Source of the DNA: Hyaloperonospora brassicae
Lineage: Eukaryota; Oomycota; Peronosporomycetes; Peronosporales; Peronosporaceae
Assembly: GCA_947650285.1 (NCBI GenBank)
Contig: CANTFL010000221.1
Span: 124,001 to 188,000 of the forward strand
Length of the DNA stretch: 64,000 bases
Direction: 5' to 3'
Shown: piece by piece, positions 1 to 12,301 of the stretch
Numbering within the stretch: position 1 is the first letter of the stretch
How the letters are laid out: every line of letters begins with the position of its first letter
Translations under genes and position numbers: made by a program
The notes under the pieces: model-generated
The model's input: the letters and a program-made list of their open reading frames with translations, nothing else
What the model was told of the DNA's origin: nothing
Database searches by the model: none

Positions 1-21
1 CGCCTCTTTTTTCCGTACAAC

Positions 22-54
22 GACACACACACACACATACACTCATACACACAC
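22..54. repeat. CA-rich microsatellite
   Basis: A run of CA dinucleotides with scattered T substitutions close to the left edge of the window. It is a simple imperfect repeat with no visible function. Confidence 0.85.
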
Positions 55-148
55 GCGAGCGACCGAAGACACAACGGGAGATCTCGTCAGTTGACCGGTT
101 GGTCGGTGGCTCAGCCTCATCGCACGTCGAGAGCGCCGTCGGCGGTAA

Positions 149-319
149 ACGCCAGCGCCGGAACGTCCGGCCGTCAATCAAACTCAGTGCGTGGGACGCA
201 ACGAGCCGAACAAGCGAACGATTTATCGGCTGAAGGGCTGGTGCGCCCATCACGAGTCGGTCCGTAGCGAGGCAGGCGAGAAGACCTTTGACAAGAACAA
301 GGACATGTCAGCGCAGTAA
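149..319 (+). CDS. possible terminal exon of an unidentified gene
   Basis: An open frame of 56 codons runs from just after a TAA at 146-148 to a TAA at 317-319. Its last ~45 residues look protein-like (mixed charge, Trp, His, Cys, no low complexity) and include NEPNKRTIYRLKGWCAHH followed by an acidic/basic tail ending in MSAQ. A possible acceptor AG lies near 195. The upstream part of such a gene would lie outside the window. I do not recognise the family, and the frame could be chance. Confidence 0.2.
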   Translation, partial: TPAPERPAVNQTQCVGRNEPNKRTIYRLKGWCAHHESVRSEAGEKTFDKNKDMSAQ

Positions 320-1631
320 TGTCGGCACGGGCGCTCTATTGTTTCTTGGACTTAGACCGTCTCGCGCTGGCCGCTTGGGCAGACGACTCGTCGGCAGCAG
401 CGCACGGCACTCCCTTTCGTGCTTGCGTCGCCCCTGCGACAGTGGCGATGGGGCTTATGCTTCCGAAGGGCGTAGTAGGTACTGATGAGGAGACGTTCAT
501 GGAGGGAGGGGGGCGGGACCCGCTCGGCCAGCGGTCGTCGCATAGCTTTCGCGATCGATTGTCTCACATGTCGACAATAGTCGCCGAGTCGTGTGGCGAT
601 CTCGAACAGTCGTTCAAGAAGAGGTCGTCGTTCGGGTAGTTTCATGAAGGATCCCGACTTTTTGGCGGTAGGCTGACGGCTGCCACGTCAACGCCACGGG
701 GAGACGTCACCCGTATTCTGCTGGTCATAGATGATGATCGCTCACGTCTCTCTCTTTACCACAAGAGTTCATCGTGGCGTCGACGAGCGCGGGACGATGT
801 ACGGCAAAAAATCACTTAGAGGCGCGCCAGCAGGTGTCGACATTGACCACGTTTCGACGGGCGCAGCAGGTTACAGTATGCAAAAGAGCCGTAGCAACTC
901 TACGCTGCTCCACGGCGATGGCAAAGCGCTAGCAGACTCATTGCGGACTGGAGTCTCTAGCGAGGCAGGACAGCTGTGTTGCGCTGCACCAAACACACTG
1001 CCTTCTTCCGCATGTTTACGTGCGTGGCCGGTCAACATGTGGCGCGGAGTGATGGACAGTGTTGCACGCGACGCAACAACTAACGACGCAGTTTCCCAGC
1101 AGATCACTTGCGGTTGAACTGACTTGCCGACTGCTCCAAGGCAAATGGGTACTAGCAAAACACGAGATGAATCGACGCGGTCGGCCTCACAAGTGCATGG
1201 AATTCGATGTGGGTGTGACAAGAGACTCACTCGTCCTCTCCTGTCGCGACGACGCGCGAGGGGCGGGAAAACCTCTGCGGAAGCCATTTCAATAGCTCAC
1301 GAAAGACGCTCGCGCTACTTTTACCATTGACGCTATGACGGCGACGACAGTCATTGTGGCTTCCTGCGCTCTTCCCCACAAGTTCGTCCGCACGGCATTC
1401 ATTACGCGACAGCCGCTCTGTTTGCTATCCGCACTCTGGTTTGATAACAACCAGCTGCAAAACAAACCGTCGCGAGCTATGTCACCGACTTAGCGGCGTC
1501 TCTCACAGATTGCACAGTATCCTTCGACCATGAGTTATGCACCTAAAAGCGCTGTGACCGTTCTGGCGCATTAGCCAGGCCACGACCTGTATGCGTTGGC
1601 CGCGTCGCTTCTCGACTCGTTATGGACTTGT
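320..1631. other. no gene recognised
   Basis: Moderately GC-rich sequence. Overlapping open frames of 60-138 codons exist on both strands, but none shows a domain, a repeat or a conserved motif. No RNA gene seen. Confidence 0.5.
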
Positions 1632-1851
1632 TGTAACGCGGTGAGCCCGTACACGACATTGTTGCTCGCAAAATGCCAGTGCCCATAGTATCTCTGCTAG
1701 TAACATTCTTGAATAGTGTCACGGCGGATAATGGTCACGAACGTAATGTCCAGTGACTTTTGCGGATTGATTCATAGCGGCCTGCATATCAACCAACAAA
1801 GCGTTTACTAAATGATGCACGCCCGCAATGGGTGACGAGCCACTCGTTACA
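1632..1851 (+). repeat. worn LTR-like fragment
   Basis: It starts TGTAACGCGGTGAGCCCGT, close to the start of the solo LTR at 61605 (TGTAACGGGGTGAGCCCGT). It later has GCCCGCAATGGGTGACGAGC, like the GCGCGCAAT..GTGGTGAGC block of that LTR, and it ends CGTTACA. The middle has diverged. It is probably an old, internally shortened LTR of the element 2 family. Confidence 0.4.
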
Positions 1852-2989
1852 GTTCAATGTTGTACACACTGCAACGAGGACAGGATTGAGCATATTCATG
1901 CAGGCGTACCGGCAGGCATTCGGTTAAACCTATATAATGCGACGGCCAAGCTTCTAGACGAAATTGCTGTGCCGCTACTAAGGCGTCGAGGGGTTTGACA
2001 CAAACACAAGAGCAAAAAGTCATCGGACGACCAAGCGACACGCTACAAATCAAGAGACAACTGTTCGTGGAATGCAAACTATAACGAGAACAATCAGCAG
2101 AGTCGACACACGAGCTGTGGGCACCACGAACATCATCGTTGTCACCCACGCTTTTATTTTGACCGTATTGGACAAGCATCAATGGAAAGGCTTACGAATG
2201 GTCTCCACGGGTCAATGGTAAGTCCGACGAGTGTTTCCTCGAAGGGTATCTCGTGGCCAGTCCATCTTCCAGTCGTGCTATGGGTATTGCACAAAAGCTT
2301 GTCGCGAGAGGATGGATACAACCGCCTCAATGCGTCAATATACCAAGACTGGAAATTGCTAGAGTTCGGAGGAGCGATGGACATGAGATTGTTCAATAAT
2401 GAACAGGACTTACACGGAGAGTGGTCAAGTCGTCAGCTACTCGCAGGAGGAGCGCCCATCTTACACGGTACCGCGAGATGTTCTGCGTAGAGGTCAACAC
2501 ACAGAGATGCGACACATACCAGACTATCCAGCGAGGTGTGTGACGAACCTACGAGTAAAAAGAATGGAGCAACAGCAATCGGCGAGTAGTCGACAAGCCG
2601 GATGCAGCAAAGGGTTTGCTGAAGGTCGAGCTGGGTAAATTTACACTAGAAGGGAATGAGCCAGCAAGCGAGCCTTCGCGGATGCGAGATTCATCGAACC
2701 CCCAATCATCATACAATGCGACGGCACGAGCAACACACCCGAGTAGCATCCCGGTGACCCACTGCAAGATTACCACCCAGATAGGAACGAAGTGCAACGC
2801 TGGGACTACCCGTGTAACTGGGCACCGGCAGTCACGTACTGGTAAACAGTACGGGCAAACTCGTAGTGACACCAAAGGTTGCCCGCCTCAAAAACACTGT
2901 TCAGAGGAAGGCTCACCTACTTCGACGATGCAATTAGTAGTGGTAAACGTAAAACTGTGTTGAGCATGACTAAGTTTTGGAACATGTTC
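1852..2989. other. no gene recognised
   Basis: Open frames of up to about 115 codons on both strands carry no recognisable motif. No repeat or RNA feature seen. Confidence 0.5.
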
Positions 2990-3215
2990 TCTGTCAATTA
3001 GTCCTAACCCAATGATATAAATACACGAACATGTATTGTTACGTCCATTCTCACCCATTGCGCGCGTCAAGCAGCGATTGGTGTGTTGGTACCATTTCGC
3101 GTATCAACTAATGCGTATACCCTTGGGTCACTGAAAGAAGCATCACATCGCGTTGCGATATTCTACCAAGAACATTGAATGGAATATTCCTTATTTTCAA
3201 ACCTTGTAATGATAA
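2990..3215 (-). repeat. LTR relic of the element 2 family
   Basis: The block CACCCATTGCGCGCGTCAAG followed by a GCGATTGGTGTGTTGG-like stretch matches the LTR at 13260-13330 (CTCATTGCGCGCGTCCTG..GCGATTGTTGGGTTG). It is followed by degraded versions of the ATCAAC..ATGAGCAGACCCTTTGGTC block and of the GAATATTC block. The orientation matches element 2 (minus). The ends are not clear. Confidence 0.6.
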
Positions 3216-5218
3216 TATTATGTATCAGGTTCACCCCGTTACAACCCGGGTCGAACAAAGTCGACATTCGATCCAGAAACTGCAAAAGAATCGAAAGATG
3301 TCGAGCAATTAAAGTACCGGACGAACACGCGAGAGACGGATCATTATACATAGACGCCAGACAGGATGGACCACATCAAGTTCAAGAGGAAGTGCTGTCG
3401 AGGATGAGCTGAACATGGATAACCGTGACCTCCACTTCATGTGCCTGTATATAACATCGTTTCAGCTGAAAGCACAAGAACTAAGCATTGCGGTACGTGG
3501 AATACCAGATTCTCCGAGCATATGGACGAAGATTCGAGTCTAATGGATTACGCACCCGAGCTAGCTTTCTTACTAGACCTTACTGAGACGATACCGACTA
3601 CACTGTAAGAACCGCTGAATCTAAATATCGAGAAAGTATCGGAAAATTGAGAAAAAGGTACCCAAGTCAACTTCAAGGCATCGATAAAATATCTTCAACG
3701 GGCTATTTGGTCCTGAACTGATGAAGGATTGACCTACATCTATCTGCCAGTATTTAAATTACGCTTGCCACCTTCCACCATACTTAGTTGCTTTTTATAG
3801 ATAGAGCAAGAAAACGATCACTGATGTGCGTTGGTACGATTGGGTGTCTATCATTATAGACCCACGATGATTTACAACATATTGACATAATCGTCTTGCG
3901 CCTCTGTCAGAAAATTCGTTGCACTTCAAAAACATCTTGATATTGGTGCTGAACTACCCTGCGCTCTACATTTTGACGGTGCACCAATGTAGTATGAAAT
4001 TCTCCCACTGAGTGGGAATGTCAGACTTTAAAAGCCTCGTGATTTGAAATTCCTGGGTATCCTATATCGGCGTAATCGTTTTGCTGGATACTCTAACTGT
4101 GGTATACGATAAAAGCGTTACCAGCTGATGTTACACCACTATAAAGCCTCTAAGCGGATACGTAAGGTTATACATACCAAGTCACCAGCCCGCCCGTGCG
4201 ACGGTGTCCCCTTGCAGATGCGATCGCTCATTTTGTGATCATTTCGGACTTTTGTTATCGGTGGTTATCAATGTCAGCGCACTTGTTCATTTAATGGGTG
4301 TTTGCTTGCTGTGTCTCCTCAAAATGCCAGGCCACTACTGTTGTTAGAAAGAGATCCTGTCTTTCAGAACTTCGTGGTGAACATAAGGTCTTGTGAAGGA
4401 CTACACGGATTAGATACATCTGCATTTGGCTTATGTGCATCGCCCCTGCTTCAGGAGAATGCTACTTCGTGATGATCTTGCTGTCATCGCTAGACTGGAT
4501 ACTGCTAATTTGCTGATAACGGTGCCTCGTCACTTTCCAGCGCTTGCCCCATCTCAACGTCAAGCCGAAGTCAGGCTTAATATTCTGATCTCATACCAAA
4601 GTCGATATGTTTGAAAGTATCCTGACAGGTTTTGGACTCAGGTTGTCATTGTGTAACGATGACATCTCTTACGGTATCATTTCGCATGTGCGAACTGGTT
4701 CTGTATTCATTCCTCGTTTATAGCTCTAATCTTGCTGGATTCATGCGTCGCACAAATTGAATGCCGCTTTACTAGCAAGACGACAAATCTGATGAATCGT
4801 ATCTTGGCGTTAAGCTGCTGCTAGTATATATCGGTCGACTGGTTTTGTTGGTTCAAGCATGAAAGGTGCGTAGAACGTTCAGCCAAAACATTGGCGGTAC
4901 TGAAATACGCATCACGGTCTCGTCCTGAACACAAAGCAAGACCTATTTTTTGCAGTCATTCGTATCAATGAAGCTACTTAGTCATACAGTCGTACGCCTG
5001 CTACTGCCGTCGGTCGTTTTTCCGCAGCATCTCCCTATCTTCTTGGTTAGTTTGTTTTGCAAGTAATTTTTCGTACAAACGACTGTCCTGTATCGTAAAA
5101 GTATCTTCTTTCTCGATAGCACAAAATACTTAACATTCTCCTGACACGCGAAAGATTGTAAAAAGCCTTCACAACATCGTCGCAATGCTCATTAGAAAAG
5201 TGCGTCCGAGACCCTCCC
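3216..5218. other. unassigned, faint retroelement-like traces
   Basis: No intact gene. Around 3670-3750 the plus strand reads SIKYLQRAIWS then, after a stop, DEGLTY. This resembles the Copia RT/RNase H junction (the family pattern is roughly R.LRYL.GT...GL.Y), so a very old Copia relic is possible but weakly supported. Around 4260-5200 several short coding-like frames occur without a recognisable domain. Confidence 0.3.
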
Positions 5219-5677
5219 TGTAGTGGAGCTATACAGCTTCTTACGTCAGAGGAAGACCTTAACTCTCTTCGAGCAACTTTAGCTCAAAGAACTCGGCGTA
5301 GAGAGTCAACAATCTCACAGAGATTACGGCCTCTGCTCCAGGGGGAAAATGAATCATCGAATCATAGCACAGAGTGCTCAAGAGTATATACCTTAACAAA
5401 GAGTTTGATAGACTCTTCTACGATCACAAGACGCCTCAGGGAGACGCGTGTCTTCGCGGATCAAAAGGGGAACTGAATATTTCTTTTTATCGAAAAGAAC
5501 ACCTCAGACGAACGTACTTCATCTAGATACTAATTTCTGATTAATAAATCCTAAAATATCTCGAAATTCGGTGGATGACACGCGTCAGCCCCCAACTACT
5601 GGTATGATGTTCGAATATCATCTGTAATGGGACTCCGTCCCTTGTGTAAACCACACATGTTGTGTAACCCCGTTACA
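5219..5677 (-). repeat. element 1 left (3') LTR
   Basis: It begins TGTAGTGGAGC and ends CCCCGTTACA, with TG..CA ends. It aligns along its length to 12302-12779 but has many substitutions and lacks an 18-bp stretch that is duplicated near the end of the other copy. The inner neighbour (5678 onward) is CCCCCACC, a purine tract when read on the minus strand. Confidence 0.92.
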
Positions 5678-5781
5678 TCCCCCACCGTAATGAAATTATC
5701 ACAAAACGATTATTGAATTCTTTCCTCGAAGAGGTCGGTGTGTGCGTTTAACCTCGCGGATTTCTCAAAGCACTGAACACG

Positions 5782-7030
5782 ATGGTATCGCCACCCCACG
5801 AGTCTCTGAATCTTTCCTTTTACCTCTATCTCGATGAGGAGGTAATCTGTGGCAGCGATAAAAGTGTCCGTGGTGACGCAGGGACATTGTCCAGCCCATC
5901 TGTGCCTGAGGCAAAGCCTTTTACGACACTCAATCCTTTCACCGAGCGTGACGAAGTCAATGTGCTTATGGCGCAGCATCAAACACCCGGTTCGGGCGAT
6001 GCCATCATCAAAGATCCGCTTGATGAGCAATAGAAACTGTTCATTTAGCAAGAACAAAGCGCTCTGCGCCACACGCATCTTGCTGCTACTCTTAAATGTC
6101 ATCGTGACTATCTGTTCACTGCACTCAGTGTGGAAGAACGTGTACTTCAAACGACTGGTCGTTCATTGGCAACATGGGCCATCGGTTTGGAACCTAGTTC
6201 TTCTATAGAGATGGTGAGCTACAGGCACTTTGCTAGAATAACCTGGAGCCGTATTTGACAACCCAGGGTCTATACAAGGCGCGACATGAAACACAAGCAC
6301 AAGGCGCACCGGTTCCACCGATTAGACGTATGCCCATTTTCCTCTTCGCAGGCGAATTTCGGGAAGAAGAGGACAGCGCCTGTGTGCGATGGGTCCATCG
6401 AGCTCGACTACTCAGCAGCGTGGTATCTCTAAGAGCAAGTGCAGATGTGGCGGGCATTCGTTTAAAACGAAATCCTAGATATGAATATGCCAAGCTTTAG
6501 ACCAGAGGCCAATTGCAAACTCGTACCCACTATGCTTCCGCTATGCCAGTAGCTGTGAATTCCGGTGAAGCAGCGACCAAGAACTCACCTTTTCACATCA
6601 CGATATGTGCAAAGCACACTCGGTAGCAGTAGGAACCTTGCCGCAATGTTCGAGAACATCCACGGCGTATGAGCAATCCTGTCGAAGGCGTATCTGTTTG
6701 TACCCCCATGATTTTTCCGAATCTGGATACCCTCGCTACTTTACCAGATACTGGTATTGGCCATGACGACGACCCGTCGTTCCAGGAGTCTCCACATGAA
6801 ACTGGCGGTTCCCTTTCTCATAGAGCAGCGTCTGTGGTCGTCAGTGTACCGAAGGAGGAGCATGAGAAGCTTCTTTTCGAGATGAGTTTTCTCCGTGAGA
6901 CCTTGGTTAAGACCCAGAGTGCGCTAGACGCGACGCAAGCTCGCTTTCAGGCGTTGGAGCTGGGTCAACCTCGGATGAAATCTCAACTTGGCATCCTGGT
7001 TCGGATTCAGCAGCCTATGTCGAGGCCATA
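5782..7030 (+). pseudogene. antisense gene relic in element 1 (coiled-coil C-terminus)
   Basis: Between the 3' LTR and the integrase end, the plus strand (antisense to pol) reads as broken but protein-like frames. One runs from ATG 5782 to 6033 (VSPPHESLNLSFYLYLDEE..). In the same frame, after two stops, comes an Ala/Glu-rich stretch including ALSVEERVLQTTGRSLATWA (about 6050-6235). A further frame from 6669 ends in a heptad-like segment EEHEKLLFEMSFLRETLVKT at about 6855-6960. The position and the C-terminal coiled coil match the antisense gene of element 2, but I see no clear residue-level identity. It is either a diverged homologue or an independent antisense frame. Confidence 0.45.
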
Positions 7031-7054
7031 TCTTGCGGCGAAGTGCCTCCTAGT

Positions 7055-8291
7055 TCACGTGGTACGGGGCCCGATACGAGGTAAGTAAGCCAACTTAGAA
7101 CACAGTATGTGTGCGCAGTTTGCGCGGAAGGTTGATCTTAACGCAATTCCCTTCTTAGCGACGACCGTGAACGGTCCAGTGCAGCGCGGACGCAACTTTG
7201 TCTTGAAGACAGCATACATTACATTTGTAGGTAGGGTTTTAGCATTGAGTAGCACTTTGTCTCCGACCTCATAACGTTCAATGCAACCTCCAACGTTAGC
7301 ATCAGCTTTTCCTTCTGTTTGTCTTGACAATCAGCTAGTGCGTCACGCACATGTCGTAAGAAATTCAATCTCATTGCGAGGAAATGGCTTGCCTGTATGT
7401 GATCAGTAGCAGGACTGATATCAGCAAGCCGATCGGCAACCCCTCCCCCACAAAGCTCTGAACCACTCATTGGGAGATTTAACGAAACGCGAGGGTTTGT
7501 GAGGACGTTGGCATAAAACGGAGTAAAGCATGTAGAGGCATGAACAGCGTTGTTCAACGCAAACTCAACGACAGGGAGCATCGAACTCCAACGCTTAGGC
7601 GTTTCTGCGCAAACATTGCGCAAGATGTCACCGATAATGCGATTCACTCGCTCGGTTTGACCATCAGTCTGCGGAGGATCCGCTGTGGACATGTCCAATT
7701 TTGTGCCAAGTACCTTGAAGACGGACCTCCATAGCTTCACAGTGAAGCAAGGGTCTCAATCAGATACAATTACCACAGGCATACCGTGTTGTCGAAATAC
7801 TCGAACAATTAACATCGTAGCTGTACCTTCACCACCAATGGTATCTGGCACAGTCGCTATATTAGCCATCTTTCTCAAACAAATAACAAATACCACAATA
7901 CCCGTATTGCCATACGAATCTTTCGGTAAACCGAACATGGAGTCCATGCTGATGGACTCCCGACACCCCTTGGGTATATGCAACTAGATAGCGGCGCAGC
8001 CGCGCGAGCTAAGGGGTTCACCCGGGGACACGTTTCCCACGTACGCACATTTGGGCTCACCCATTTGTATAATTTGGACCACCAATAGCATTGACTAACT
8101 GAGCCGTAGGTCTTCTCACGACCGAGATGACCACTCAACGCAGTATCATGTGTCTCATAGAGGATCCGATACTTCAACTCCTCATCATGAGGGAAAACGA
8201 AAAGAGGCTCATCTTCAACATCCGTGCTGTGGCACAAGAGAGCTTGATCGAAGGAATATCGATGGAGCCTCGCACGTAACCGTGCCTGCAA
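7055..8291 (-). pseudogene. element 1 integrase, broken
   Basis: The minus strand shows the N-terminal zinc-binding region (ETHDTALSGHLGREKT, then TWETCPRVN, where the first Cys of the usual CxxC is missing). The catalytic core follows with ISMDSMFGLP (first Asp), a VIVSD end (second Asp) and PPQTDGQTERVNR (Glu). The C-terminal barrel region reads YEVGDKVLLNAKTLPT. These parts lie in at least three separate frames. In the intact family this enzyme inserts the cDNA into chromosomes. No chromodomain is recognisable downstream. Confidence 0.9.
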
Positions 8292-8642
8292 ATTTATGTG
8301 TAAGTACTTAAACTCGTTGCTCCCGAGATCATGTAGCTGAGCTACACATTGTTCATCATTGGGGAATATGCCGTACGGATTAGGTCAGTGATCGACCGAC
8401 GACGACAGAGTCTTCACATGGGCAAGATCATAGTAGGGCCTACTTGACAACGCATCAACCAAAGCATTCTGCTTTCCCGGCTTAACTTCTAAGTTATATT
8501 CGGCAAAGAATGATAGACGACGATCCATTCTCTGAGAGATAAAAAGGTGACTGGGTCGCAGTGCGTAGTGATGCCTGATCTGTATAGAACACAGAAGGCT
8601 TAGAGCCGAGCATATGGACTCTAAATCTGGCGAGAGCGTAGT

Positions 8643-10101
8643 TCATTGAAAGTAGCTCTTTAGCCTGAACTGTATAGTTTTTTTTGCATCTTTGAGCTGT
8701 CGATACTTAAACAACACAACGCGTTCCCGTCCCTCAAAATCTGTTTGTAACACAGCACTGATTATGGCAAAGTCAGATGCGTCGCAGACGAAAGTGAAAG
8801 TACAATCAGGATCGAACAGAGCCAAGATTGGCGCATGAAAGAGACTCTCCTTTACTACTTGAAAAGAATCATGCTCGGTTCTAGTTCATCACCACTCCAC
8901 ATCCTTTTTATAGAGATTGGACAATGACCAAGCCATTTCTGCGCAATTCGCACTATATTTGTGTAAGAAATTGGCAAGGCCAAACCGCTTACGTAAGTCC
9001 TTTTAAATCTTTGGAAATGGCCTATCAACAATGTATTTTACCATATCTGGAACCGCTTCAGGGTCTCGCTTCTCAATGTTAAACTCTGAAAAGCGAATCT
9101 CTTCTGCACCAAAGATGCACTTCGGTGCGTTGGCATACAACTTATAAGTGGCAATGCACTCAAATATCGCTCGTAAATGGTCAACATGATCATCCTAATC
9201 TGGCCGTCCGTTCATAGCGCGACTATGGACAAAGATGTCATCAAAGTACGTCTGTGCATAGCATCGACGACGTCTGAAGTATCGCGTCACAAGACGATTG
9301 ATTGGAGCCGGTGTATTAGATAATTCCTGCGGCATGACGAGCCACTCCCAGAGCATACCGCTCGGAGTACTGACCGCTGTCAGCGGAAATCGCTTTCTTG
9401 CATAAGCAATTGGCAATAACCATCGACTAAGTCGAGCGCACTATACATTGTAAATCCCACCATATTGTTCTGAAGAACATCCTTCCTCGGAATTGGTGTC
9501 TGATTCGGGATGGTGGCCGCATTAAGCTTATTGAAAGCATGAACAATGCGCCACTTCCCATTGGGCTTTCTGATACAAACGTCGGTGTGAAATGGGGAGA
9601 TTTGCTCTCACGAACCATTCCTGCCGCGTGCTTTGCACGATAGAAGTCTTCAATGACGTCACACTGGTCCTTTTGTAAAGGACACTGCCGCGTTACAAAG
9701 TATTTAGTATTAGGAACCAAGTCAATCGTATGACGAACTACTCTATAGAGAGGTAAGGCAGACGGTGGGTTGTGACACACCACGTCCTGAAACTCCTTTA
9801 CCAAAGTATAGAACAGATCAAGATGATCCTTAAGGATCGAAGATCCACTACGGGCATCTAATGCCGCCTTTGTGTTCTCAAGGACAGACTCGTCCAAAAA
9901 CGAGGATGAGTTCAACTCAATATTTGGCAGAATGACCACTAACTCGGATAATTCTCCTGCCTGCAAGGCTTGGCTAAATTCGCCGTCAGACATTTCGTCT
10001 AGGTCAAAGAGAATATCAAAGGATAAAAGGGTCTCAAGACTAATATCGACATCAACATGGCCAGTTACTCCATGGACAAGTGTTGTAGTGTATTTGTACA
10101 A
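8643..10101 (-). pseudogene. element 1 reverse transcriptase / RNase H, broken
   Basis: The minus strand reads the RT fingers/palm approach (HTIDLVPNTKYFVTRQCPLQ; then MVRESKSPHFTPTFV), then in another frame GMLWEWLVMPQELSNTPAP and the active-site strand TYFDDIFVHSR, and then the RNase H start FTFVCDASDFAIISAVLQ. Frame changes and stops separate the parts. The match to element 2 is clear motif by motif, so the two are related Gypsy lineages. Confidence 0.9.
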
Positions 10102-10252
10102 GTATCACTACGTGACGTCCTAGGCTTTTGGCGCTTAACAGTTGCCAGCCGAGGACGATATTGTTTCTTCAAGGAAACCTTACGCGTCTCAGAGGCTGGG
10201 ACAATGGGTTCCCCGTGGTTTCTATTTATCTTAGCACGCTCTATACGAGAGC

Positions 10253-10840
10253 TCATGTCTGGAACGACATCTGGTGAAGAATTACGTAACCCAACACTTC
10301 ACCCAGTGGATTTACGCGTACCACTTCAAGTGCATAATGTGGGGCTTGCTTTGAATGATTCGGCTTCTCGCCAACAATGTCACTGCCTACATTCAGTGAG
10401 GTGCCATCGCGGCAGCCCTCACTTGGTAAATTTTCACATGCCACTCCACTCACATCAGAGAATTACATATGCGATGACTAGGCTCTAGACCAACCATACT
10501 TTCAGCAGGCAGTGATTCGTTATCACAACTTGAACTACTCAGAGGATTACTAATTGCTTTACATAAGGCTAAAGAGCTTCGCTCGAAAGTCATATCATTG
10601 ACATTGGAGTTAATTATCTCGTACATACCAATGTCCAGCACGTTGACATCCTCTGTCAATGGCTCGGCCAATAGTGCTTTTGTTGCCCAGAGGAGGTAGA
10701 TTCATCACTCTCTAAACTTCACTAGGAACAATGCTCGTTGCGCCTAAGGTCTTAGACCTCCATTCTTTCCATGGCTCACGGGGTTCGAGCCAATCCATAA
10801 CTAGAATGGGATCGTATCTTGAATCCAAATCAAGAACAAG
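10253..10840 (-). pseudogene. element 1 protease-RT linker remnant
   Basis: Around 10735-10815 the minus strand reads YDPILVMDWLEPREPWKEWR, the segment that follows the aspartic protease in Gypsy elements (compare FDVILGLPWLRKYEPRVSW in element 2). Low-complexity Ser/Glu-rich frames lie between this and RT. The protease active-site motif itself was not recovered. Confidence 0.6.
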
Positions 10841-11299
10841 GCAGCGTTCTGTGCTGTCAAAGTCCAAAATATTTTACGCCCAGGTTCAACGGAACTTTAG
10901 GCTCAGTGACGCGAGCACCAGTCGCTAGACGAACGGTGGTTGAATCAACCTAATGTTCTTTGAGCGCTTCAGCGTATCGCTGTCTCCACTCAATGGAACT
11001 ACATCAAGCATAATTACATGGTGCTCCGGAATCGATTTTAAATCGATCAATGCTTCTCAAAGCCTTTCAGTTTTCCTCGGCGAGTAACAAGCCAGACTTG
11101 TATCTACGCTCTGTGCTGACGGAACAGGTCTCGTTGGGGCTAAGCCCTGCTCCAATCTACCTCATAGAGAAGTAACAGAGCCTAGGTCTACTCCAGTAGG
11201 GAGCCCCGTGACTACTGGGGATCGACGTTTCCCCGTGCCATACCAAATTTTAATTGTTGCAGGGGTTTCTATTCATAGAAGTCTGGCGCTGCTTTGCGC

Positions 11300-11995
11300 A
11301 AAGGACAAGTGGGACGCAAGTGTTTAGTACTTCCGCACGTATAACAACGTCCCACTTCCTGTCGTTTCTCCGCACCCTGAATTTATGCTTCAACTTCATC
11401 TTCAGCGTTGCTGAGATCCATCAGTCCAGCCTTACAAAAGGCTGACGTTCTTGCAGAGGTTGCCCTCGCAAAGCTTGGGTTGTACCCATTCCAACCAAGT
11501 CTGGCCGACTTAAAATTCTGCTTAGCATGTTGAGCGATGATTACAGCCTCTTCAAAAGTAGAGGGACGGACCACAAAAATTCGTCTCTGGTTACCAGTGC
11601 AAAGATCGTCCATGAAGACAGTCACGTAGACTGTCTCAGGGAGAGGGTCGGACAGCGTAGCAGCCAATAGAGCTCTCAACTTTTGGACATAGTCCGTTAG
11701 ATCATTCTCACACTTGACAAGTAGACAAGAAGCGTGAACGCACGCGATAAGCCTGGTTAGGCGGCGAGAAAACTCGCAAACATTCTAGCTTGAGCGATTC
11801 CAATGTGGGAAACGTTAAATCGACAGACTTTTTGCACGTCAGAGCCCACTCCATAGATCTCCTATCGAGCTTAGAGATAGCCAGCGAGACCCGCCGATGC
11901 TCAAGTAAGATTAGATTAGGCCTCATGGCCATCTCAATCTCAGGGATCCAAAGGGTGAGACCCCCCTCCTTCTGGAAGTAGTGTATAAATGTCAA
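11300..11995 (-). pseudogene. element 1 gag, broken, with CCHC zinc knuckle
   Basis: Two frames on the minus strand (11995-11708 and 11679-11383) carry gag-like capsid sequence, for example EMAMRPNLILLEHRRVSLAI and PETVYVTVFMDDLCTGNQRR. After a stop, the zinc knuckle CYTCGSTKHLRPTC (CX2CX4HX4C) lies at 11305-11346. The same gag type is recognisable in the relic at 46.9-47.7 kb. Confidence 0.85.
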
Positions 11996-12283
11996 CCCTG
12001 ATTGGGCCGAGGCTTAGCCTCTTCGTCTGGCATTTACACAAAGCGTGTTAGCATGGCCGACGCTGCTTGCTTTTGAACCTGCCCTAAAATAGCCAATTCA
12101 TACTGCATGAAGGTCTAGAATCATGCATTTATCACATCGGGACCTTGTGCAGCTAGAAATTCCACATACTCAGGCCCCACGGCCGCGGTTTGCTTATCAG
12201 GCGCGAGCTTTTGGGTCTCAGTAAGGGGTGTGGATTGCTCCATCCTCACAGAGGATCAGTCGTAACGACTCAGGTGTAGATCG

Positions 12284-12300
12284 ACTACAGGTGCTACCAA
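12284..12300 (-). promoter_or_regulatory. element 1 primer-binding site
   Basis: Read on the minus strand, two bases after the 5' LTR, the sequence is TGGTAGCACCTGTAGTC. TGGTAGC matches the acceptor end expected for eukaryotic initiator methionine tRNA, the primer of Ty1/Ty3-type elements. The same TGGTAGCAC occurs after the LTRs at 20676 and 62755. Confidence 0.65.
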
Positions 12301-12301
12301 G

